Position numbers and translations under genes: made by a program | The notes under the pieces: generated by a model | Databases searched by the model: none | The model's input: the letters and a program-made list of their open reading frames with translations, nothing else | Told to the model about the DNA's origin: nothing | Shown here: in pieces, positions 59,190-64,000 of the stretch | Layout of the letters: every line of letters begins with the position of its first letter | Position numbering within the stretch: the stretch's first letter is position 1 | NCBI GenBank assembly: GCA_023459495.1 | Contig: JAEWTL010000018.1 | Location: 1-64,000, forward strand | Direction of reading: 5' to 3' | DNA length: 64,000 bases | Source of the DNA: Bacillota bacterium | GTDB taxonomy: Bacteria > Bacillota > Clostridia > Christensenellales > SZUA-584

Positions 59190-60439
59190 TGGTATTTGAA
59201 AGGCGCGGCGCGGGTGCGCTGCTTGCGCTTGCCATCCTGTTTCTTCTTTCTGCCTGCGCCCTGCTCTCCTTCCGCGAGGGCAGCTTTAACGTTGCCATTG
59301 CAGCTTACGCCCTCGGCGCTACGCTGCTGATGCTGCTGGGCTATAATCTCGCGGCCATCATCTTTCGGCATATTGACCGCATCACGCTCGTCATCTGCTT
59401 CTTTCTGGCCAGCGTGGGCCTTGTGATGCTCGCGCGGCTCAATATGGATGTCGCTTTCAGGCAGCTCATCTTTCTGGTCGCTGGAGTCGTCGTTATGTTC
59501 ATCACCGTGGCCATTATCCGGCGCACGCAGGATTTCGGGAAGCTGAACTATCTGTTTATGGTCATGGCTGTCGGCCTGCTGCTGTTCTCACTCGTATTCG
59601 GCAAATCGCAGGGCGGCGCGAAAAACTGGGTCAGTATCGCGGGTATCTCCTTTCAGCCCAGCGAGTTCGCCAAGATACTATACATCATCAATGCAGCGTA
59701 CTTCTTTGCCCAGCGGCGCGGCAAGGTAGCAACCATCGCCTACGTCCTCTATTCCGGCCTGTGTGTCGTGATACTCGTGCTCTCCAATGATCTGGGCGCT
59801 GCGCTGCTGTTCGCGGGTACCTTCCTGATCGTGTTCTTCGCAGCCACGGGGCGTGTGCTGCTTACCCTTGCCGGACTTGGCGTCGGCGCGGCGGGCGCGG
59901 TGGCAAGCTACTTTGTGGTGTCGCACGTGAAGGCACGCGTGCAGGTATGGCAGGACCCGTGGAAGTACTACAACACCACCGGCTACCAAATCGTACAGGG
60001 GCTGATGGCGATTGCGGCGGGCGGACTTTTCGGCGCGGGCCTCGGTCTCGGCAGCCCCAACCTCATTCCCGTGAACACCAGCGACTTCATTTTCGCGGCC
60101 ATCTGCGAGGAATTCGGACTGCTGTTCGGCATCATCACGGTGCTGCTGTATCTCGTGTTCATCATCCGCGGAATGATCATCGCGATGAACGCACGCTCGC
60201 GCTTTGACGCGCTGCTCGTGTTCGGCGCGACCTGCATGCTGTCGCTGCAGTCGTTCATCATCATCGGCGGAGTCATCAAGCTTATTCCCTTAACGGGCAT
60301 TACGCTGCCCTTCATCAGCGCGGGCGGAAGCTCGCTGCTCGCCTGTATGTGCCTTGTGGGCATCATCGAAGGCGTGGCCGCCAAGAACGGCGAGCAGGAC
60401 GAGCAGGTCATTGTGGAAGCGGGAGGCGAGGTAGTATGA
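59189..60439 (+). CDS. FtsW/RodA/SpoVE-family peptidoglycan polymerase
   Basis: A 416-residue SEDS protein with about ten membrane segments; SEDS proteins polymerise glycan strands from lipid II together with a class B PBP. GGAKNWVSIAGISFQPSEFAK (around 150-170), the long loop WQDPWKYYNTTGYQIVQGLM with the conserved charged residue, and LIPLTGITLPFISAGGSS are the SEDS signatures. AAGGAGG precedes the ATG; the longer frame overlaps the FHA gene and was rejected. Its partner PBP follows with an ATGA overlap. Confidence 0.93.
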   Translation: MVFERRGAGALLALAILFLLSACALLSFREGSFNVAIAAYALGATLLMLLGYNLAAIIFRHIDRITLVICFFLASVGLVMLARLNMDVAFRQLIFLVAGVVVMFITVAIIRRTQDFGKLNYLFMVMAVGLLLFSLVFGKSQGGAKNWVSIAGISFQPSEFAKILYIINAAYFFAQRRGKVATIAYVLYSGLCVVILVLSNDLGAALLFAGTFLIVFFAATGRVLLTLAGLGVGAAGAVASYFVVSHVKARVQVWQDPWKYYNTTGYQIVQGLMAIAAGGLFGAGLGLGSPNLIPVNTSDFIFAAICEEFGLLFGIITVLLYLVFIIRGMIIAMNARSRFDALLVFGATCMLSLQSFIIIGGVIKLIPLTGITLPFISAGGSSLLACMCLVGIIEGVAAKNGEQDEQVIVEAGGEVV

Positions 60440-61806
60440 AAAATGCACTGCGCAGCAACATCCGTATATTGTTGATCGTATTCATATTCATGTTCGCGGG
60501 GCTGATCGGATATCTCGCATATGCCGAAGGTACCTACGGCGAGCGGTGGTTCGCTTCGCCCTACAACCCGCGTATCCAGAATCTGAAGGCTGATATCCTC
60601 GACCGCACGGGCCTCAACCTGGTGCACACGGAGGACGGCGAGACGACTTATGTGGACGACAAGAGCATGCGCCGCGCTATCGCGCATGTCGTAGGCGACG
60701 AGTATGGCTATTCCTACGGCGCGCAGACCATGTATTCCACTTACCTGTACGGTTTCGACAAAGATACCATCGGCAAAATACAGGACCTCCTCTCGGGCGA
60801 CGAGACAGGCGGCAGCGACGTTACGCTGACCATCGACGCAAAGCTGTGCGATACCGCGCTTGCCGCTATGGGCGACTACCACGGCGCGGTTGTGGTGATG
60901 AATTATGAGACGGGCGAGATTTTGGCCAGCGTTTCCGCCCCCACGTTCGACCCCGCCAACATGGATCAATTCATCAACGGAGGCGGCGGCAGCGAGCTGG
61001 TGAATCGCGCCTTTAACGGCCTCTATCCGCCCGGCAGCACCTTCAAGCTCATCACCGCCGCGGCGCTCATTGAAAACGGGCTGGACGATTTTACGACGGA
61101 GTGCGACGGCAGCACCACCATCGGCGGCAACGAGATTGCGTGTACGGGAGAGCACGGCGATGTGGACTTGACGAAAGCCATTGCGCGTTCGTGCAACGTG
61201 TACTTTGCCGAAGCCGCGCAGGAACTGGGAGCCGCCAAACTCGCCGCGGAAACGAAAAAATTCCTGTTCAACACCGATATGGACTTTAACGACCTCGTGA
61301 TGACGGGCAGCGTATATGATAAGCCGTCGGGCAGTGTCGATACCGCATGGTCTTCCATCGGCCAGTACCACGACCTTGTGACGCCGCTGCACGCCTGCAT
61401 GATCGCGGGCGCTATCGCCAACGACGGCGTAATGATGGAGCCCAAACTGCTGCTATCCGTCTCAGGCGGAGCGTCCTTGGGCTATACGTTCTCCCCCGCA
61501 GTCGCCACGCGCCCCATCGATGCCGCAGTGGCCGATGAGCTGACTGAGATGATGATCGCCTGCGTGACCAGCGGTACAGGTAAAAAGGCTGCGATCGACG
61601 GTTATGTCATCGCGGGCAAGACGGGTACCGCGGAAGTCGCCGGTGAGGAAGGCAACCAATCTCACGCGTGGTTCGTGGGCTTCATCGATGACCCGGATCA
61701 TCCGATCTGCATCGCCGTGGTGCTGGAATACGCGGGTTCGGGAGGTTCTCACGCCGCGCCGGTCGCTCAAGAAGTGCTCAAAATGGCACTGAAGCTGGGG
61801 TATTGA
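60436..61806 (+). CDS. Penicillin-binding protein, class B transpeptidase
   Basis: A 456-residue PBP cross-linking peptidoglycan. After one membrane segment (about 8-30) and a short dimerisation region comes the transpeptidase domain with S201-x-x-K204 in PPGSTFK, S253-C-N255 and KTGT (396-399). The size and neighbours match mycobacterial PbpA-type proteins. GGGAGG and the ATGA overlap fix the start at MKNALR. It works with the SEDS protein just upstream. Confidence 0.93.
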   Translation: MKNALRSNIRILLIVFIFMFAGLIGYLAYAEGTYGERWFASPYNPRIQNLKADILDRTGLNLVHTEDGETTYVDDKSMRRAIAHVVGDEYGYSYGAQTMYSTYLYGFDKDTIGKIQDLLSGDETGGSDVTLTIDAKLCDTALAAMGDYHGAVVVMNYETGEILASVSAPTFDPANMDQFINGGGGSELVNRAFNGLYPPGSTFKLITAAALIENGLDDFTTECDGSTTIGGNEIACTGEHGDVDLTKAIARSCNVYFAEAAQELGAAKLAAETKKFLFNTDMDFNDLVMTGSVYDKPSGSVDTAWSSIGQYHDLVTPLHACMIAGAIANDGVMMEPKLLLSVSGGASLGYTFSPAVATRPIDAAVADELTEMMIACVTSGTGKKAAIDGYVIAGKTGTAEVAGEEGNQSHAWFVGFIDDPDHPICIAVVLEYAGSGGSHAAPVAQEVLKMALKLGY

Positions 61807-61807
61807 T

Positions 61808-63628
61808 ATGGGCGAAATCGAGGAAAAGCTGAAGACCCTGCCCAAAACGCCGGGCGTCTATCTGATGAAGAACACGCAAGGCAAGATCATCTATGTCGGC
61901 AAGGCGGTTGCGCTTAAGAACCGGGTCAGCAACTATTTTCAGCATAACAAAAAGGACCCCAAAACCGCCGCACTGGTCGCGGAGATCGCGGATTTTGATT
62001 ACATCCTCGTTAATACGGAACTGGAAGCGCTCATCCTCGAATGCAATATGATCAAACGGTATTCTCCGTATTACAACATCATGCTGCGCGACGACAAGCA
62101 CTACCCCTACATCCGTATCGATTTCAACGAGAAATTCCCGCGCGTCAGCGTTACGCGCCGTGTCGCGAACGATGGTGCAAAATATTTCGGGCCATATATT
62201 GCCGCGCATCTGCTGCATGACATCCTCGATACGCTGTCCGCCATGTTCCCGCTGCGTACCTGCAAAAAGGAGATCAAGCCTGACCCTAAGGTGCGGCCCT
62301 GCATCAACTACGAGATGGGCCGCTGCCTCGCGCCATGCGCGGGCAAGGTCAGCGAATACGATTACAAGCGCATGACCAACGAAGTGGCCGACTTCCTTGC
62401 GGGCCGCTACAAGGGGCTGGAGAAGCAGCTGCTGGAGGACATGCACGCTGCCTCCGAAAATATGGAGTACGAGAAGGCCGCCATTGCCCGGGACCGCATC
62501 AATGCGCTTCACCGGCTGTTCGAGAAGCAGAAGGCGGGCTTTCCGGACCTCAACGACAAGGACGTGTTCGCCATCTGGCAGCAGGATGACGAGGCTGTGG
62601 TGCAGGGCATGTTCGTACGCAAGGGTGAACTGAACCACATGGAGCGTTTCTTTGTAAACTGTGCAGGCGAGAATGAACCGGCGGTCATCGGTCATACCTT
62701 AAAGCAGTACTACGCTGATACCGAAGGGGTTGCCAAGCAGATTTATGTTAACATAGAGCCTGCGGAAAAGGAGCTCATCGAGCAATGGCTGACCGAAAAG
62801 CGTGGTTCCAAGGTGTCGCTGCACATGCCGGAAAAAGGCGATAACAAGCGCCTGACCGACATGGCTGAAGCCAACGCCAAAGAAGCACTGACACGCCGCC
62901 TTGCTCGTATCCGGCAGGAATACGATTCTACGCAAGGCGCGCTGGCTGACCTTAGAGCTGCGCTGCCATTTGAAACCGATATCGACCGCATGGAGTGCTA
63001 CGATATCTCCAACATCCAGGGTACGGACTCTGTGGCTTCCATGGTGGTGTTCCGCGGCGGCAAGCCGGAGAAAAAATCCTACCGGCGCTTCAAGATCAAA
63101 ACTGTGGAAGGCGCGAACGACTTCGCCTCCATGAACGAGGTGCTGACACGCCGCCTAAAACGCGGTCTGACGGATTCGGAGGGCTTTGACGAACTGCCTT
63201 CCCTCATTATCGTGGACGGCGGCAAGGGCCAGCTCTCCTCCGCTTATGATGCGCTGATATCGTTGGGCTTGGAGGATCTCCCCCTCATCAGCCTTGCCAA
63301 GCGCGAAGAGGAGGTATTCATTGTGGGCCAAAGCGACCCCATCGTGCTGGATAAGAACAGCCCGGCGCTGAAGCTGCTGACGCGCATCCGTGACGAGGCG
63401 CACCGCTTTGCGATCACCTACCACCGCTCGCTGCGGCTGAAGAAGATCGACGACTCGGCGCTGCTGAAGATACCGCATGTCGGCCCGGCCCGGGTGCGCA
63501 GTCTGCTCTCCCACTTCGATACGGTGGGCGACGTGCGCGGCGCGAGCTTTGATGAGCTAATCGCTGTACCCGGCATGGACGCCCGGAGCGCGCGGGCTAT
63601 CATCGAATATTTTGAATCGGGCGAATGA
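61808..63628 (+). CDS. uvrC: Excinuclease ABC subunit C
   Basis: A 606-residue nuclease that makes both cuts in nucleotide-excision repair. The N-terminal GIY-YIG domain has GVYLMKN and IIYVGKAVALKNRVSNYF; a UVR motif for UvrB lies near 197-232; the RNase-H-like nuclease starts near MECYDISNIQGTDSV; tandem helix-hairpin-helix motifs (LLKIPHVGPARVRSLL) end the protein. Length is normal. It starts one base after the PBP stop with GGGGT upstream, so is co-transcribed. Confidence 0.96.
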   Translation: MGEIEEKLKTLPKTPGVYLMKNTQGKIIYVGKAVALKNRVSNYFQHNKKDPKTAALVAEIADFDYILVNTELEALILECNMIKRYSPYYNIMLRDDKHYPYIRIDFNEKFPRVSVTRRVANDGAKYFGPYIAAHLLHDILDTLSAMFPLRTCKKEIKPDPKVRPCINYEMGRCLAPCAGKVSEYDYKRMTNEVADFLAGRYKGLEKQLLEDMHAASENMEYEKAAIARDRINALHRLFEKQKAGFPDLNDKDVFAIWQQDDEAVVQGMFVRKGELNHMERFFVNCAGENEPAVIGHTLKQYYADTEGVAKQIYVNIEPAEKELIEQWLTEKRGSKVSLHMPEKGDNKRLTDMAEANAKEALTRRLARIRQEYDSTQGALADLRAALPFETDIDRMECYDISNIQGTDSVASMVVFRGGKPEKKSYRRFKIKTVEGANDFASMNEVLTRRLKRGLTDSEGFDELPSLIIVDGGKGQLSSAYDALISLGLEDLPLISLAKREEEVFIVGQSDPIVLDKNSPALKLLTRIRDEAHRFAITYHRSLRLKKIDDSALLKIPHVGPARVRSLLSHFDTVGDVRGASFDELIAVPGMDARSARAIIEYFESGE

Positions 63629-63631
63629 CGG

Positions 63632-63660
63632 TTGTACAAACCTCATTCATGCGGTACACT
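63632..63660 (+). promoter_or_regulatory. Possible promoter of murB
   Basis: TTGTAC and TACACT are 17 bases apart between uvrC and murB. Both hexamers are imperfect. Confidence 0.4.
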
Positions 63661-63678
63661 GGCCTTAAGAGGTGTTGA

Positions 63679-64000
63679 ATGGACAAAACCGCTGTTAAAC
63701 AGGCGTTATCTGAATATTTCTCCGACGTACGGGTGGATGAGCCCATGTCGGAGCATACCTCCTTTCAGGTGGGCGGCCCGGCGGATGTGATGGTGCTTCC
63801 CCGAACGAAGGAAGAACTGCTTTGCGGATACCGCGCGCTCATCTCGCTCGACTTCCCGTTGTTTATCATGGGGCGCGGCACCGACCTGTTGGTGCGCTCG
63901 GGCGGCATGCGCGGTATAGTGCTGAAATTAGCCGATAACTTTTCGGGCGTAACGGTGGATGGAGACTGTGTGACAGCGCTTTCCGGCACGCCGCTATCAA
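63679..64000 (+). CDS. murB: UDP-N-acetylenolpyruvoylglucosamine reductase (partial)
   Basis: The first 107 codons of MurB, cut by the window end. It reduces UDP-GlcNAc-enolpyruvate to UDP-MurNAc. EHTSFQVGGPADVMVLP (27-43) and IMGRGTDLLVRSGGMRGIVL (near 66-85) are the FAD-binding signatures; the family usually has GSN or GTN where GTD stands here. AAGAGGTG precedes the ATG. It follows uvrC by 50 bases. Confidence 0.92.
   Translation, partial: MDKTAVKQALSEYFSDVRVDEPMSEHTSFQVGGPADVMVLPRTKEELLCGYRALISLDFPLFIMGRGTDLLVRSGGMRGIVLKLADNFSGVTVDGDCVTALSGTPLS

Noticed and set aside
59983..61392. 469-codon minus-strand ORF
   Set aside because: Opposite the well-supported FtsW/RodA and PBP genes; no recognisable protein features.

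Overview
The window looks like chromosomal DNA of a Gram-positive, probably anaerobic and plant-polysaccharide-degrading member of the Clostridia. Evidence: spoVG, a CarD-type regulator next to a PIN/TRAM membrane protein, an FHA-FtsW/RodA-PBP-uvrC-murB neighbourhood, a 1,441-residue 2-hydroxyacyl-CoA dehydratase activase, MsmX/UgpC-type sugar ATPases, a lipobox solute-binding protein, strong AGGAGG ribosome binding sites and sigma-A promoters. GC content is moderate. I cannot place it to genus. No rRNA, tRNA, CRISPR array, insertion sequence or phage gene was seen.

Layout. 1-8.8 kb: housekeeping and accessory singles (CoA-dehydratase activase, MFS exporter, mscL, small hypotheticals). 8.8-10.1 kb: rsgA behind a leader with a 16-codon ORF and three mutually complementary segments that can hide or expose its ribosome binding site. 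10.2-14.1 kb: an envelope-stress-like set of three paralogous two-membrane-segment proteins with a TPM-like outer domain, plus a PspA-family protein. 14.2-17.0 kb: two flavin reductases under a divergent TetR regulator with twin operators, then a Prx6-type peroxiredoxin.

17.1-47.1 kb is a large pectin/hexuronate utilisation locus. A co-directional minus-strand run from uxaC (39,013) to kdgK (17,081) holds 22 genes with small gaps or overlaps: uxaC, a TIM-barrel isomerase, two UgpC-type ATPases, an LplB/LplC-type permease pair with a large binding lipoprotein, five unrecognised membrane proteins, GH28 polygalacturonase, GH105 unsaturated galacturonidase, an AEC carrier, an oxidoreductase, two esterases, kduI, kduD, eda (fused to a VOC domain) and kdgK. 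Upstream, a second minus-strand operon encodes uxaE, gnd, an SDR mannonate oxidoreductase, a LarA-superfamily protein and a second PfkB kinase. A LacI-type regulator sits divergently upstream; near-identical 12-bp palindromes lie beside both operon promoters and its own promoter. Unsaturated uronates would go through kduI-kduD-kdgK-eda. The second operon, without mannonate dehydratase, suggests a different route for saturated galacturonate: mannonate, gluconate, 6-phosphogluconate, ribulose 5-phosphate. This is the most interesting hypothesis in the window.

47.4-48.6 kb: a compact encapsulin nanocompartment with encapsulated ferritin. 48.8-64 kb: DUF1540 protein, a gene-poor stretch with hairpins, rho coupled to a multi-spanning PlsC-type acyltransferase, tyrS-GNAT-yigZ, spoVG with a palindromic leader, carD-PIN/TRAM, a Cu/Zn-SOD-like protein, and the FHA/FtsW/PBP/uvrC/murB cluster, which runs off the right end.
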